64,000 nucleotides of DNA, taken from the NCBI RefSeq assembly GCF_001007875.1, contig NZ_CP011412.1:2480001-2544000 (forward strand), written 5' to 3'. Source of the stretch: Sedimenticola thiotaurini. Lineage in GTDB: Bacteria; Pseudomonadota; Gammaproteobacteria; Chromatiales; Chromatiaceae. The translations under genes were made by a program, and so were the position numbers. Each line of letters starts with the position of its first letter. Position 1 is the stretch's first letter. This document shows, piece after piece, positions 1 to 9,204 of the stretch. The notes beneath the pieces were generated by a model, which did not search any database, was not told the DNA's origin, and worked only from the letters and a program-made list of their open reading frames with translations.

Positions 1-750
1 CAACTGCCACGCAGCTACGCCAAGAAAAATTGAAAAACTACCGTAAAGGGGAAACTTGTGATAACGCCTCAAGCCTTCACATATTTCCTTGAAGCTGAGG
101 CAGTGAATAATATACGCGCCATTTTTTTTCAGAACCTGATAACAAATCAGACAAGTCGCTGCAAATTGACCGAATACCTGTGAATGGATCATTGCGCCAC
201 TGGTGGTATATCCTGCAGCCCCTAATGCTAGTTGACTGGAAGTCGAGGTCACACCTACTGCTGCCCGCGCGGCAGATAGTCTTCCAAAATCCTTAATGCG
301 AATATTCCAATAACCTAGCGCATTAAAAACACCCTGTAAAAATACAGCAACCGGCACTAACCATATATAATTAGTAAGTTGCGGAACATCGAGCCAATAA
401 GTCAAATAGTCTGCGCCAATCCATACAGCAACAGCTGTCATAATTGCCATTACACAAGCGATACTGATGCTTGCCACTAGCATATTAGCGGCTTCACTAT
501 CGTTTTCAGGTATTACGATAGATTGCTCATAACGCATACAGGCTAATACGCCAAATATCGTTACTATTGAAGTAAAGACCGCCGCAACACCAAATGCATC
601 TGGCGAATACAGGCGCGTCAATACAGGAATTGAAACAAGAGTAAATATCTGAGTGAATCCAGAGCCAAGAACCAGCCGTATCACATCCCCTCTAAAACTC
701 GTGTCGCGCACCTCCGGCGAGGCAGGCAATATCTTTCCTGACTTCTTCAT
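1..750 (-). CDS. Wzx-like polysaccharide flippase, C-terminus missing (window edge)
   Basis: The reading frame is open from an ATG at 750 to the window edge, giving 250 residues with no stop. The product has repeated hydrophobic segments. Its N-terminal part (GDVIRLVLGSGFTQIFTLVS, then PVLTRLYSPDAFG) is typical of oligosaccharide flippases of the MATE/Wzx superfamily, which move undecaprenol-linked repeat units across the inner membrane. It lies 26 bp downstream of the wbpE-like gene on the same strand, so it is probably the fourth or later gene of the polysaccharide operon. Substrate specificity cannot be read from the sequence. The family call is fairly secure; Wzx rather than another flippase type is inferred from context. 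Confidence 0.8.
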   Translation of the reverse strand, partial: MKKSGKILPASPEVRDTSFRGDVIRLVLGSGFTQIFTLVSIPVLTRLYSPDAFGVAAVFTSIVTIFGVLACMRYEQSIVIPENDSEAANMLVASISIACVMAIMTAVAVWIGADYLTYWLDVPQLTNYIWLVPVAVFLQGVFNALGYWNIRIKDFGRLSAARAAVGVTSTSSQLALGAAGYTTSGAMIHSQVFGQFAATCLICYQVLKKNGAYIIHCLSFKEICEGLRRYHKFPLYGSFSIFLGVAAWQL

Positions 751-776
751 CTAGCCCCTGGACCTTGCCATACAGA

Positions 777-1865
777 TTAAAGTAATTCAGCCAACATACG
801 CTGTGAAGTTTCAGGCAAATTAGGATGCATAGGTAAACTTACAACCCTCTGCGCAATCTTTTCAACAACTGAAAATGAAGTATTCTTCTGATCGAATGAC
901 TCAAATACTGGTTGTTGATGTAACGGCACTGGATAATGTACTGCAGTAGGTATACTGGCGCCCTTGAGTCGCTGGATAACCTGATCACGATTGTTTATCT
1001 GAATTGTGTACTGGGCGTAGACACTGGTATTTTCCGGTGCAATATATGGCGTTATGATCCCTTTTTTTTCGGACAATAGCTGCGTATATCGCTGACCAAT
1101 AATTTTTCGTTGCTCAACTTCCCAATCAAATCTATCCAGTTTAACCAAGATAATCGCAGCCTGTAGCGTATCCAGGCGCCCATTCACACCAATCCTGGGA
1201 TGATGATATCGTCGATCCTGGCCATGCACTCGAATCTCTCGCATAAGCTTTGCCAGTTCATCCTCATCGGTAAAAAGCGCCCCTCCATCACCATAACCAC
1301 CTAGTGGCTTGCTTGGGAAAAAGCTTGTCGAACCGATTGTGCTTAATCCGCAAGATTTACGCCCCTTATAAGTGGCGCCAAAAGATTGAGCCCCATCCTC
1401 AATCACCGGCAAGCCATGTTTATCCGCAACTGCATTGATCGCATCCATGTCCGCACATTGTCCATAAAGACTCACAGGCATGATTGCCCGGGTTTTTGAC
1501 GTAATAGCCGCTGCAATTTTTTCTGGATCAATGTTGTATGTTCTGGGATCAATATCCACAAATACAGGAATAGCGCCCAATAAAGCGATCATTTCTCCCG
1601 TCGCAATGAAGGTAAACGGGGTTGTGATTACCTCATCACCCCGACCTATCCCGAGAGCCATCAACGCAATTAACAGGGAATCCGTACCACTGCTAACCGC
1701 AATACAATGTTTAACACCAACATAGTCGGCAAGCCTTTCCTCAAGCTCTCTAACTTCCGGCCCCATAATATACTGACCATGCTCCAATACCCGATTGATA
1801 CGTTCTTGAATTTGTGGTTTCAAAGCCTGGTATTGGGTTTTTAAGTCAATAAATGGAATACTCAT
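777..1865 (-). CDS. wbpE: WbpE-like UDP-3-keto-GlcNAcA aminotransferase
   Basis: This is a 362-residue DegT/DnrJ/EryC1/StrS aminotransferase. The motif SFFPSKPLGGYGDGGALF carries the PLP-binding lysine, GQDRRYHHPRIGVNGRLDTL is the typical substrate segment, and VIEDGAQSFGA is the cofactor aspartate region. The sequence closely resembles Pseudomonas WbpE, which transaminates the 3-keto sugar made by WbpB. Its ATG overlaps the stop of the wbpD-like gene by one base, which indicates translational coupling. The direct neighbours wbpD and wbpB support the pathway to UDP-2,3-diacetamido-2,3-dideoxy-glucuronate, a precursor for O-antigen or exopolysaccharide. Length is normal for the family. Confidence 0.93.
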   Translation of the reverse strand: MSIPFIDLKTQYQALKPQIQERINRVLEHGQYIMGPEVRELEERLADYVGVKHCIAVSSGTDSLLIALMALGIGRGDEVITTPFTFIATGEMIALLGAIPVFVDIDPRTYNIDPEKIAAAITSKTRAIMPVSLYGQCADMDAINAVADKHGLPVIEDGAQSFGATYKGRKSCGLSTIGSTSFFPSKPLGGYGDGGALFTDEDELAKLMREIRVHGQDRRYHHPRIGVNGRLDTLQAAIILVKLDRFDWEVEQRKIIGQRYTQLLSEKKGIITPYIAPENTSVYAQYTIQINNRDQVIQRLKGASIPTAVHYPVPLHQQPVFESFDQKNTSFSVVEKIAQRVVSLPMHPNLPETSQRMLAELL

Positions 1866-2446
1866 TAGCTCACTAGCTCCAGTCTGTTGCCATTAAGGAT
1901 GTAGTGCTGTCCACTGTGCGGGCAGGCATATTCGCCGACACCTTCCAAGGGCAGATTTATCTGCTCGCCAAACGCACTCATCCAGCCGATTTGCTGCGCG
2001 GGAACGCCGACCATCAAAGCAAACGCCGGGACATCCTTATTCACAACAGCACCTGCACCAACAAAGGCATAGGATCCGACCGTAACACCACATACTATTG
2101 TGCAATTTGCGCCCAGCGTCGCGCCTTTCTTGATCAGCGTGTCACGGTATTCGTTCTTCCTTTCGATGAACGAACGAGGGTTGTACACATTGGTGAATAC
2201 CATACTAGGACCACAGAACACCCCATCTTCCAGCGTTACGTTATCGTATACTGATACGTTATTTTGAATTTTGCAGTTATTGCCAATAATGACTTTGTTA
2301 CCAACAAAGACATTCTGGCCTAGTGAGCAGTTGCTTCCGATCTGCGCGCCCGCACAGACATGAGAAAAGTGCCAGATACGGGATCCTTCTCCGATTGTAG
2401 CCCCTTCATCCACAATGGCGCTTTCGTGAACAGAGTATTCCATCAC
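1865..2446 (-). CDS. wbpD: WbpD-like UDP-3-amino-GlcNAcA N-acetyltransferase
   Basis: This 193-residue protein consists mostly of left-handed beta-helix hexapeptide repeats (for example [20 protein letters not shown] and [19 protein letters not shown]). That matches the WbpD family, which acetylates the 3-amino group installed by WbpE using acetyl-CoA. The listed GTG start overlaps the wbpB stop (TAGTG); an ATG one codon downstream at 2443 is equally possible. Its stop overlaps the wbpE start codon. The tight overlaps on both sides indicate a single cotranscribed and translationally coupled unit. The enzyme should be cytoplasmic. Confidence 0.93.
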   Translation of the reverse strand: MMEYSVHESAIVDEGATIGEGSRIWHFSHVCAGAQIGSNCSLGQNVFVGNKVIIGNNCKIQNNVSVYDNVTLEDGVFCGPSMVFTNVYNPRSFIERKNEYRDTLIKKGATLGANCTIVCGVTVGSYAFVGAGAVVNKDVPAFALMVGVPAQQIGWMSAFGEQINLPLEGVGEYACPHSGQHYILNGNRLELVS

Positions 2447-3495
2447 TAATACTCCAATGGGAGCGATACAGTATTGCCATCGCGCGCCGAGAGATAGGCT
2501 GCAATCAACAGTTCAAGCGATTTCAATCCTTCGCGTCCATCTGTTTCCGGCTCTGCTTCACCACGCATAGTTTCTATAACGTTTTTATAATAGAGTGGGT
2601 GACCAAAGCCATACACAGACGTAGTGTCGTAATTTGCCTCGTAGATCTGCGCATCGTAGTCTTTTGGCTCATCAAATTCCCAATGCTGAATATCGTTGAC
2701 TGCTACTCCACCGACTCTCACTGTACCTTTTTCTCCAAGGATGGTGATACTTCCTTCCAAATTTTTTGGATAGGTAAGCATGGTGACGCTCATTGATCCC
2801 AGTGCACCGCTTCGCCAACGCAGATTTAGAACGCCCGTATCCTCTACTTCAATATCTCGCGTAGTACTCATCATGGCCTGCACCTTATCAACCGGACCAA
2901 TCAACCAATCTAATAGATCCACATAATGACTGGCCTGGTTCATGAATGCGCCACCATCAAACTCCCACGTGCCACGCCACTTTGCCTGGTCGTAATAAGC
3001 CTGGGGGCGGGTCCAGAATACATTCAAATGAACCATATAAATTTTCCCGAATCTTTTTTCATTGATTGCCCGCTTGAGCAGTTGCAACGTTGTGTTGCGG
3101 CGATTCTGCTTGACAACAAACAGACGAACTTTTGCTTCATCACAAGCCCGGACCATACGAACACCATCTTGCCACCGGGTTGCCATCGGCTTTTCCGTCA
3201 TTACATGTACATTGTATTTAGCTGCCAGCACCGCCTGGTCGGGATGTATACCGCTCGGCGTGCAGAGCACCGCCAAGTCGATCTGCTCGGATTTGAGTAA
3301 CTCTTCAAAGTTCTGGTATCCAGGAACTTCATATTGTTCTATGTGTTGAGCCAGAACATCAGCATCGTTGTCACACACCGCTGCCAATTCGACATTTTCG
3401 GCATGTTTCTCTATCGACCCAAAATGATTTTTTGAAATGCGACCACAGCCAACAATGGCCATTCGAATTTTTCGGTTTTGAATAATCGGGAACAT
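2446..3495 (-). CDS. wbpB: WbpB-like UDP-GlcNAcA 3-dehydrogenase
   Basis: This is a 349-residue Gfo/Idh/MocA oxidoreductase. The N-terminal Rossmann motif [16 protein letters not shown] binds NAD, the EKPMA segment is the family's signature catalytic stretch, and [20 protein letters not shown] is the substrate-domain motif. It matches WbpB, which oxidises UDP-GlcNAc-uronate at C3 to feed the WbpE aminotransferase. It is the first of three overlapping sugar-nucleotide genes and lies about 120 bp downstream of the EPS regulator gene. UDP-GlcNAc dehydrogenase (WbpA) and the WbpI epimerase are not in the window. They may lie beyond position 1. Confidence 0.92.
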   Translation of the reverse strand: MFPIIQNRKIRMAIVGCGRISKNHFGSIEKHAENVELAAVCDNDADVLAQHIEQYEVPGYQNFEELLKSEQIDLAVLCTPSGIHPDQAVLAAKYNVHVMTEKPMATRWQDGVRMVRACDEAKVRLFVVKQNRRNTTLQLLKRAINEKRFGKIYMVHLNVFWTRPQAYYDQAKWRGTWEFDGGAFMNQASHYVDLLDWLIGPVDKVQAMMSTTRDIEVEDTGVLNLRWRSGALGSMSVTMLTYPKNLEGSITILGEKGTVRVGGVAVNDIQHWEFDEPKDYDAQIYEANYDTTSVYGFGHPLYYKNVIETMRGEAEPETDGREGLKSLELLIAAYLSARDGNTVSLPLEY

Positions 3496-3614
3496 TTTTA
3501 TCGCTCTTTACGAAATCCAGATTCATCCTAATCTGCACTGGTTAAAGGGAAGGGGGAGCGGACAGCCTCGAAAAGGGATAATCTATTGAGATCTGAAATC
3601 TGATCGACTCTCAC

Positions 3615-3983
3615 TCATCTTTGCCCCCCCCTCTTGTTTAACCCCATCTGCTCAACATCTTTTTTGAGTGCTTCAATTTCACGCTTCAACAACTCGTACT
3701 CCTGTAACTTGCGCTTTAAAAAAAGAGTGGTCAGGGCGGTTTTTTCCGCGATACCACTTGGCGTGAGCAGATAAACATATCCCATTTTGTTGTTACTATT
3801 CTGGAAATTATGAATTTTAACGAGCCCCTTCTCTATCAATGCACGCATGCAGTAGTTGACTCCGCCCAGACTAATTCCTAACGCTTCTGCAATCTCACGC
3901 TGTGTCATATCTGGACGCTCTTCGAGAAGCCTCAATACCCGGAACCGAGTATCTTCTTGCATGGAGGAAGTACGACTTGCCAT
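3615..3983 (-). CDS. MarR-type EPS-associated transcriptional regulator
   Basis: This 122-residue protein has an N-terminal winged helix-turn-helix (TQREIAEALGISLGGVNYCM, about residues 25-45), a wing segment (NFQNSNNKMGYVYLLTPSG) and a C-terminal coiled-coil-like helix (LKRKLQEYELLKREIEALKK). This arrangement is that of the EPS-associated MarR-family regulators, which are usually found at the head of exopolysaccharide or O-antigen clusters. It is first in the minus-strand operon leading into wbpB-wbpD-wbpE. An ops-like site lies 36 bp upstream of its start in the same orientation. The DNA target is unknown; control of its own operon is an inference from position. Confidence 0.85.
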   Translation of the reverse strand: MASRTSSMQEDTRFRVLRLLEERPDMTQREIAEALGISLGGVNYCMRALIEKGLVKIHNFQNSNNKMGYVYLLTPSGIAEKTALTTLFLKRKLQEYELLKREIEALKKDVEQMGLNKRGGQR

Positions 3984-4018
3984 TGATTTATACAGGACAG
4001 TTTAAAGTTTGTTTCTGG

Positions 4019-4030
4019 CAGGCTACCGCA
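4019..4030 (-). promoter_or_regulatory. ops-like element (RfaH recruitment site)
   Basis: Read on the minus strand the site is TGCGGTAGCCTG, which matches the ops consensus GGCGGTAGnnTG at every fixed position except the first. It lies 36 bp upstream of the EPS-regulator start, in the orientation of the polysaccharide operon. rfaH itself is the divergent neighbouring gene. In enterobacteria ops pauses RNA polymerase and loads RfaH onto it. The match and location are seen directly; function is inferred. Confidence 0.6.
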
Positions 4031-4055
4031 CGGATTTGCACATTCTGCAAATCCG
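4031..4055. repeat. Perfect 10-bp inverted repeat beside the ops-like site
   Basis: The arms CGGATTTGCA and TGCAAATCCG flank a 5-base loop. In the minus-strand transcript the hairpin directly precedes the ops-like element. It has no T-tract, so it does not look like an intrinsic terminator. It could be an operator for a dimeric regulator such as the adjacent MarR-type protein, or a leader RNA hairpin. The rest of the rfaH/EPS intergenic region (4056-4317) is AT-rich and presumably holds divergent promoters, but no convincing -35/-10 pair was seen. Confidence 0.6.
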
Positions 4056-4317
4056 GAATACCGAAACAGATTGGATGGCCAGCAGGATTCAAGATCTGTT
4101 CAACCATGAACATAATAGCCGATTCCACAGCCTAGCGGCACCCCTGGAAGGTGATATTTCATACCCATCCACCCCTAATTATAAGTTATTCCGATATCAA
4201 ACCCTCCACAAATAAGGGTATTCAGTGCTAGTTTTAGCTTTAACTTATTGAACAAGCGTTAATTTGTAGTCAAAATACGCTTACATAGACCCCGTTATCT
4301 CACACAAGGTAACCCAG

Positions 4318-4812
4318 ATGAGTAACCAGACAGCCTGGCACCTGATATACACAAAACCCCGTCAGGAAAGGACTGCTCGTGAACAGCTGGAAAGGCAGGG
4401 TTACACAACCTACTTGCCGGAAATCAGGCAATCGAGCCAGAGCCACAAGCCGATTGCCCCACTCTTTCCTCGCTACCTGTTCATTCGCCTGACCGCCGGT
4501 CGGGACGACTGGACACCGATTCGATCCACCCGGGGCGTAAGCTCCCTGGTTCGTGTGGGTATGAAACCGGCCACAATCCCCGACCAGTTGATCAGCGCCA
4601 TCCGGAAGAGAGCCGATGCGGACGGATTCCACCGATTAGGGAACGATACGCTCAAGATGGGCGATCGGGTAAGGCTGGTGAGTGGTCCATTTGCTGATTA
4701 TGAGGCCATATTCAGCGAGAAGCGGGCTGAGAACCGAGCGATTATCCTGCTGAATTTAATCGGCAAGCAGAACCGTATCGAGGTATCGGCCCACAACATC
4801 GCACTGTTTTAA
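4318..4812 (+). CDS. rfaH: Transcription antiterminator RfaH
   Basis: This 164-residue NusG paralogue has an N-terminal NGN domain (WHLIYTKPRQERTAREQLERQ, PLFPRYLFIRL) and a C-terminal KOW-type region (MGDRVRLVSGPFADYEAIF). The short spacing, the PRYLF motif and the linker are typical of RfaH rather than housekeeping NusG. RfaH binds RNA polymerase at ops sites and prevents Rho-dependent termination in long LPS and capsule operons. It is transcribed away from the polysaccharide operon, whose leader carries an ops-like site. About 220 bp of untranslated sequence separates it from msbA downstream. Confidence 0.93.
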   Translation: MSNQTAWHLIYTKPRQERTAREQLERQGYTTYLPEIRQSSQSHKPIAPLFPRYLFIRLTAGRDDWTPIRSTRGVSSLVRVGMKPATIPDQLISAIRKRADADGFHRLGNDTLKMGDRVRLVSGPFADYEAIFSEKRAENRAIILLNLIGKQNRIEVSAHNIALF

Positions 4813-5035
4813 AAGCCCTCAGAACCAGATACTCAGCCCTCCAGATAAACCGGGGTATGGTTGCGTCTGCTCGACGATGTCCAATCAGGGTCACCCCCCG
4901 ATGCCACCCAACCGACAGGCCCGGAAAAACCAGTGCACCCAGCACTTGTTTTCGGTTATCATGCGCCCTGCGTTACTTCCAATACTCCCTTTTTAAACAG
5001 TCACTTAAAAATACCCTGGTGCGGCAACCGATCAG

Positions 5036-6778
5036 ATGACATCCCTCGCCCAATACAAACGGCTCCTGCGACATGTGCGCCCGCACTGGCGAATTTTCCT
5101 GGTTTCTATCCTCGGCACCATCGTATTGGCCGCCACCCAGCCCGCCATGCCTTACCTGATGAAGCCGTTACTGGACGGCAGCTTCGTGGCTAAAGATCCA
5201 CAAATGATCGTTCTGGTGCCACTGCTGCTCATCGCCCTGGCCCTGATCCAGGGCCTTGCCACTATTGTCAGTTCAGTGGCCATGGAGGCGGTTGCCACCC
5301 GGGTGGTGCTCAATCTGCGGGAGCTGATGCTGCAGAAGTTGCTGGTGCTCCCCACGCGCTTTTATGACAATAATTCCGCCGGGGTCGTACTGTCCAAAGT
5401 GACCTATGACGTGGAGCAGCTGACCAGCTCCGCCTCCACAGTGATCGTCACCCTGATCCGGGACTCGGTCTCCATCATCGGCCTGCTGGCCCTGATGCTC
5501 TATCTCAACTGGAAACTGACCCTGATTGCGTTCGCACTGATTCCGGCGGTTGCTTTCTTTGTCCAGACGGTAAGTAAGCGCTTACGCATGATCAATCGCT
5601 CACTGCAAAAACGCATGGGAGAGATGACCCACGTTCTGGAAGAGGTGATCACCGGCAGCAAGGTCATTAAGCTGTTTGGCGGCCAGGAGCATGAAGCACG
5701 CCGCTTCTTCGAATCGGCCAACAAGGTACGCCAGTTCAAAATGAAGGCAGCACTGGCCCACAACAGCAGCGTTCAAGTGAACCAGTTGGTGGCTGTGAGC
5801 GGACTGGCGCTACTGGCCTACCTGTCTGCTCAGCAGTCGGCAACCGGGGGCTTTACTGTCGGCGAGTTCGTGGCCTTCTTTGGCGCCATGGCCATGATCC
5901 TGTCTCCATTGAAGAAACTGACCAGTATCAACAACGAGTTGCAACGGGGACTTGCCGCAGCGGAGAGTGTCTTCGCCCTGCTGGATGAACAGCCTGAACC
6001 AGATCTTGGTCAAGTCGATCTGCCATCCCCGCAAGGGCGCCTGGAGTGGCGTGATATGGAGTTCCACTACAGTGAACCCGACAAGGATACGGCGGCCACA
6101 CTGGAGAATATAAGACTCACAGTGGCACCGGGCGAAAACATAGCCCTGGTCGGCCCTTCCGGGAGCGGCAAGACCACCCTGGCCAGCCTGATTCCGCTGT
6201 TTTACCGCCCCAGCCGGGGTCAGATACTGATCGACCAGACCGATATCTGCGACCTGCCACTGTCGGTGCTACGGGCCAATGTCTCGCTGGTCTCCCAGGA
6301 TGTCTTCCTGTTTAACGATACCATTCGGGCCAATATCGCCTACGGGATCAACAGCCAGGCCACGGATGAACAGATCCGGGAAGCCGCCCGGGCGGCCAAT
6401 GCGCTGGAATTCATTGAGCAGATGCCGGAAGCGTTCGATACCACTATTGGAGACAACGGGGTCAGGCTCTCCGGTGGCCAGCGCCAACGGCTGGCTATTG
6501 CCCGGGCCCTGCTGAAGGATGCACCCATCCTGATCCTGGACGAGGCCACCTCAGCCCTGGATACCGAATCGGAACAGTTGATCCAGGAGGCGATGGAACG
6601 GCTGCGCACCGGCCGCACAACCATCACCATCGCCCACAGGCTATCTACTATTGAAAACGCCGATCGCATTGTGGTGTTGAAGGATGGGCGCATTGTGGAA
6701 TCAGGCTCCCACCGCGAACTTCTGGCCAAAAACGGCCTGTACAAAAAACTCCATCAGCTGCAGTTTTCTGCTGGTTAA
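5036..6778 (+). CDS. msbA: Lipid A flippase MsbA (ABC transporter)
   Basis: This 580-residue half-transporter has an N-terminal six-helix membrane domain followed by an ATPase domain. Visible motifs are the Walker A (GPSGSGKTTLASLIPLF), the signature (NGVRLSGGQRQRLAIARALL), the Walker B (PILILDEATSALD) and the H-loop (TTITIAHRLSTIENAD). Length and sequence fit MsbA, which flips lipid A-core across the inner membrane. The next gene, an LpxL-type acyltransferase, begins 7 bp after its stop and completes the lipid A substrate, so the pair forms a functional unit. The start lacks a strong ribosome-binding site. Confidence 0.94.
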   Translation: MTSLAQYKRLLRHVRPHWRIFLVSILGTIVLAATQPAMPYLMKPLLDGSFVAKDPQMIVLVPLLLIALALIQGLATIVSSVAMEAVATRVVLNLRELMLQKLLVLPTRFYDNNSAGVVLSKVTYDVEQLTSSASTVIVTLIRDSVSIIGLLALMLYLNWKLTLIAFALIPAVAFFVQTVSKRLRMINRSLQKRMGEMTHVLEEVITGSKVIKLFGGQEHEARRFFESANKVRQFKMKAALAHNSSVQVNQLVAVSGLALLAYLSAQQSATGGFTVGEFVAFFGAMAMILSPLKKLTSINNELQRGLAAAESVFALLDEQPEPDLGQVDLPSPQGRLEWRDMEFHYSEPDKDTAATLENIRLTVAPGENIALVGPSGSGKTTLASLIPLFYRPSRGQILIDQTDICDLPLSVLRANVSLVSQDVFLFNDTIRANIAYGINSQATDEQIREAARAANALEFIEQMPEAFDTTIGDNGVRLSGGQRQRLAIARALLKDAPILILDEATSALDTESEQLIQEAMERLRTGRTTITIAHRLSTIENADRIVVLKDGRIVESGSHRELLAKNGLYKKLHQLQFSAG

Positions 6779-6785
6779 GTAACCC

Positions 6786-7718
6786 ATGACCACCGATACC
6801 CCACAGCAAGCCCGATTCCCCTGGCAGCATTTTGTCCACCCCCGCTTCTGGCCTACCTGGCTCGGGCTTGGAATACTCAGACTGCTCTGCCTGTTGCCGT
6901 TCAATACCCAGCTCAGCATCGGGCGACAACTGGGTCGGCTGGCCCGGCACCTGCTGTCAAGCCGCGTCCATATCGCCCGCACCAATATCCGGCTCTGCTT
7001 TCCGGAACTCTCCCCGGAACAGCAGAAGCAGTTACTCCAGAAGCATTTCGAAGCCATCGGTATGGGAGTATTCGAAACCGCCCTCTCCTGGTGGGGGAGT
7101 GATAACGAGCTAAACGGGCGGGTCAGGATCGAGGGCCTGGAGCACATTGAGCGGGCCCGCGAGACTGGCGCAGGCATACTGCTGGTCACGGGCCACTTCA
7201 GCATGATGGAGCTGACCGGCCATATGCTGGGTCTGCATAACAAGCCAACCGGTGCGCTCTACCGACCAATGAAAAACCCACTGATGGATCTGCTGCTGCT
7301 GCGCGCCCGCCAACGCCGCCTCTCCCCGCTACTGAAGCGGGATGAGACCCGTGCCATGACCCGTCGCTTGCGCCGTGGGGAATCAATTTTCTATGCATAC
7401 GACCAGAACTATGGACTGGATCATGCCCTGTTCATCCCTTTTTTTGGCATTCCGGCTGCCACCATTACTGCCACTTCACGCTTTGCTGCGCTGGGTAAGG
7501 CGATCGTTATCGCCTTCTTTCCCAAGCGTGAAGCGGATGGCAGTTATGTGATTAACATACACCCACCTCTGGATGGTTTTGGGGCGGGTAATGATGAACA
7601 GGATACCCAGCGCCTAAACAGCCTGCTGGAACAGGCGATCCTGGAGGCGCCAGAACAGTACTTCTGGATTCACCGACGATTTAAGACCCGACCGACAGGG
7701 GAATCACCGGTTTATTAA
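6786..7718 (+). CDS. LpxL/HtrB-family lipid A acyltransferase
   Basis: This 310-residue protein belongs to the late acyltransferase (LPLAT) family, which adds secondary acyl chains to Kdo2-lipid IV-A at the inner membrane. The catalytic H-x4-E motif is seen in GHFSMMELTG, and the downstream GALYRPMKNPLMD and AYDQNYGLDHALFIPFFG segments are typical of the family. A hydrophobic N-terminal stretch (about residues 15-40) probably anchors it in the membrane. It sits 7 bp after msbA, which exports its product. Whether it transfers laurate, myristate or another acyl group cannot be decided. Confidence 0.9.
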   Translation: MTTDTPQQARFPWQHFVHPRFWPTWLGLGILRLLCLLPFNTQLSIGRQLGRLARHLLSSRVHIARTNIRLCFPELSPEQQKQLLQKHFEAIGMGVFETALSWWGSDNELNGRVRIEGLEHIERARETGAGILLVTGHFSMMELTGHMLGLHNKPTGALYRPMKNPLMDLLLLRARQRRLSPLLKRDETRAMTRRLRRGESIFYAYDQNYGLDHALFIPFFGIPAATITATSRFAALGKAIVIAFFPKREADGSYVINIHPPLDGFGAGNDEQDTQRLNSLLEQAILEAPEQYFWIHRRFKTRPTGESPVY

Positions 7719-7887
7719 AACCAAGCCTGTACCATTCATATATTCACTCATTGCCTAATACTACTTACACCTAATTCCGCGTCGATCAAAAGAGATGGAT
7801 AAGCACCTAAGAGTTGCCCCTTAATTCATATATGGTTCGACATTTCCCTGAACACTTGCATAAAAATATCGCTAAAGGGCTGCAGAA

Positions 7888-9117
7888 ATGATGTTCAAAC
7901 TTCCCGAATTTCTAACAACACTGGATGTTGATAAGACTGCACTCCGACTGTTGGGTATTCTGGGTTTTAGCCTTTCATTTTCACCAGCTCTAGTGAGCAT
8001 CTCGCTGGGACTGATGTTGTTACTGTTTTTACTGGAGCGACGCTATAGAGCCAGACTGGCTCGGGTCGCAACACAACCTCTTACCTATCTGACCCTGGCA
8101 CTGGTGGTTCTGCACATAGTCGGTTTTTTGTGGACCAGTGACACCGGTATGGCGGAACAAACTCTTTCCCGTGGCTGGAAGTATATGCTGATACCATTTT
8201 TCATGATGTATATACGGCGGGAAAATGTACCGTTTTTACTCACCGTATTTCTATCTGGGATGGTATTGAGTGAACTGACGTCGTACCTGATCTGGCTGGG
8301 CATCATCGCTCCATTTGGTAAAGCGACCGATATTATTCCGTCACCCTTTATGTCCTACCCCTACTACACAATTTATGCCGCACTTGCAGCAGGATTGCTT
8401 GTTAGCTTTTTATTGTTCGATAGAGCTGAAAGCCGCTGGCGCATATTCGCCGCCGGTGGATTTCTTATTACTATTTTGATCAATCTTTCAATTACGGGCG
8501 GACGTGGTGGACAGGTCGGATTTTTTGTTCTGCTGTTTGTACTACTAATGATGTATTTCGGCCGACGCTGGATAAACGGCGTGATTACCTTTGTTTTGGC
8601 CAGCACGATTTTATTCTATTCAGCCTATCAATTTATCCCTGTGTTTCAAACAAGAGCAGACGCTGCAATTGAAGAAGTTACGCATTTTGAAACGGGAATA
8701 CAAAAAAGCTCGGTTGGTATCCGGATTGCGTTGAATATAAATTATTTTAACGCCTTCCTCCAAGCGCCATGGTTAGGACACGGCACAGGGAGTTATCTGG
8801 ATGTCTATTCAGAAGTCAATGAACAGAGCGCCTACCAGACGCATATTACACAGCCACACAACATGTACCTGGTAATTCTGGTTCAGTTCGGGTTATTGGG
8901 CGGCATAATATTTTTAGCCATGTTTGGCAGTATGCTATGGCAAGGCTGGTACTCTGCCGACACATTGCGTGCCTTTCGCGTGGCTTTCCCGCTATTTTGG
9001 TTGACGATAATGTGGGTGAATTGGTATCTGTACAGCCACCATACTTTTTATGTTTTCTTGTTCTTGACCAGTGTATTGTACGCCACCACGCCGACCAGGG
9101 AGAGCCGGGGAACCTGA
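7888..9117 (+). CDS. O-antigen ligase family protein (WaaL-like)
   Basis: This 409-residue polytopic protein has about ten to twelve predicted membrane segments and a large periplasmic loop between the late helices. The loop contains the segment LGHGTGSYLDVYSE followed by HNMYLVILVQFGLLGG, which is characteristic of the O-antigen ligase/Wzy family (Wzy_C). WaaL joins undecaprenol-linked O-antigen to lipid A-core in the periplasm. Its position next to msbA, an LpxL-type gene and the core cluster supports a ligase, but a Wzy polymerase cannot be excluded from sequence alone. A Shine-Dalgarno-like AAGGG precedes the ATG. Confidence 0.8.
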   Translation: MMFKLPEFLTTLDVDKTALRLLGILGFSLSFSPALVSISLGLMLLLFLLERRYRARLARVATQPLTYLTLALVVLHIVGFLWTSDTGMAEQTLSRGWKYMLIPFFMMYIRRENVPFLLTVFLSGMVLSELTSYLIWLGIIAPFGKATDIIPSPFMSYPYYTIYAALAAGLLVSFLLFDRAESRWRIFAAGGFLITILINLSITGGRGGQVGFFVLLFVLLMMYFGRRWINGVITFVLASTILFYSAYQFIPVFQTRADAAIEEVTHFETGIQKSSVGIRIALNINYFNAFLQAPWLGHGTGSYLDVYSEVNEQSAYQTHITQPHNMYLVILVQFGLLGGIIFLAMFGSMLWQGWYSADTLRAFRVAFPLFWLTIMWVNWYLYSHHTFYVFLFLTSVLYATTPTRESRGT

Positions 9118-9204
9118 TTGGGCTTACTCATGCAGGCGATAATCATACAGAATCGCAGGGCCAAATCAGGCTTATATTTGAGCCTGCACTTATAACTTGT
9201 TCAG

